From Lentimicrobiaceae bacterium (GTDB lineage: Bacteria > Bacteroidota > Bacteroidia > Bacteroidales > WCHB1-69): a DNA stretch of 23,798 nucleotides. The position numbers and the translations under genes were made by a program. Positions 23,416 to 23,798 of the stretch are shown here, piece by piece; the stretch's first letter is position 1; each line of letters opens with the position of its first letter. The stretch is taken from NCBI GenBank assembly GCA_009787485.1, contig WQWP01000019.1, positions 1-23,798 on the forward strand. Direction: 5' to 3'. Below the pieces are notes generated by a model that made no database searches, had not been told where the DNA came from, and was given only the letters and a program-made list of their open reading frames with translations.

Positions 23416-23798
23416 AGAAAAATCAAACAGACCGACTAAGAGTAGAAAAAATAAGAGGTCAAGGGCCAAAGGAAATATTTGGTGAGGACGCTCAAATGCA
23501 CGATAGATCTGTAAATAGTTTTTCAAAAATTATTTTTGAAACCTTGAAAAAAGATTTTCCTAATCTTGAATTTCGTTTTAGAGATAGCATTGAAAAAAAA
23601 GAAATTAACGAAAAGCTCAACTCTGTTGATTCAAGATTAGGAGTAACAATATTTGTCGAAAAAGCGTCAATAAAACCTGATGGCGGAATTATAGAAGTTA
23701 AAGATAAAGACGACAAATGGCGTATTGTTTTAGTTTGTGAAGCCAAACATCAAGGAAAAGATATTGAAAATATCAGTAAGGGAATTTTGGTCGGCAAA
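23412..23798 (+). CDS. EcoRI-type restriction endonuclease (3' truncated by window edge)
   Basis: This gene starts at the ATG of the ATGA overlap with the methylase stop and runs open to the window end. The 129 visible residues are roughly the first half of a protein like EcoRI (277 residues). The match to EcoRI is clear and nearly colinear: FRFRDSIEKKEINEKL, then SIKPDGGIIEVKD, then WRIVLVCEAKHQGKDI and GILVGK. The PD-(D/E)XK catalytic residues are D90, E110 and K112, against D91, E111 and K113 in EcoRI. This predicts a homodimeric type II enzyme cutting GAATTC, though specificity residues further downstream cannot be seen. Order methylase-then-endonuclease with translational coupling differs from EcoRI, where the endonuclease gene comes first. 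An 84-codon frame on the other strand is a shadow. Confidence 0.95.
   Translation, partial: MKKNQTDRLRVEKIRGQGPKEIFGEDAQMHDRSVNSFSKIIFETLKKDFPNLEFRFRDSIEKKEINEKLNSVDSRLGVTIFVEKASIKPDGGIIEVKDKDDKWRIVLVCEAKHQGKDIENISKGILVGK

Noticed and set aside
1..23798. CRISPR array or prophage
   Set aside because: No regularly spaced direct repeats with unique spacers, no cas genes and no phage structural or integrase genes were seen.

Overview
The window looks like a chromosomal segment of a Bacteroidota (Bacteroidetes) bacterium. Three secreted proteins end in type IX secretion (T9SS) type A sorting domains, and there is a GldH-like gliding/T9SS lipoprotein. The DAHP synthase is fused to a chorismate mutase, as is common in this phylum. 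Start codons lack Shine-Dalgarno sequences, and the clearest promoters fit a Bacteroidota-like pattern, TTG - 20 nt - (T/C)AnnTT(T/C)G. I cannot place it below phylum.

Layout. At the left edge is the 3' end of an unrecognised gene, then radA (-), a 990-residue modular T9SS cargo protein (+), an ABC-F ATPase (-), an FAH-family hydrolase (+) and two more T9SS cargo proteins (- and +). About 850 bp without a gene follow (10797-11649). This stretch holds a rod-like candidate structured RNA ending in an intrinsic terminator, a -7-like box embedded in nested inverted repeats, a dense palindromic repeat cluster and a second terminator. Next come a membrane-anchored VWA-like protein (-), a PD-(D/E)XK-type protein with a heptad coiled coil (+), a three-gene ECF sigma / putative anti-sigma / small periplasmic protein operon (-), a gldH-like gene (-), and the DAHP synthase-chorismate mutase gene (+). 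A tightly coupled pair follows: class II ribonucleotide reductase (nrdJ) and a PurF-type amidotransferase. The right edge carries an EcoRI-type restriction-modification pair, methylase then endonuclease with an ATGA overlap; the endonuclease runs off the end.

Main points of interest. (1) The restriction-modification pair closely resembles EcoRI/M.EcoRI, with catalytic residues visible, and GAATTC appears rare in the window. (2) The PurF-type protein keeps its PRPP loop and all four Fe-S cysteines but lacks the N-terminal glutaminase cysteine. (3) Palindromic repeats lie in frame inside two protein genes: two inside a T9SS sorting domain and a double one inside the DAHP synthase. (4) The 850-bp gap contains two previously unexplained structured elements. 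(5) Related repeat words recur in other gaps.
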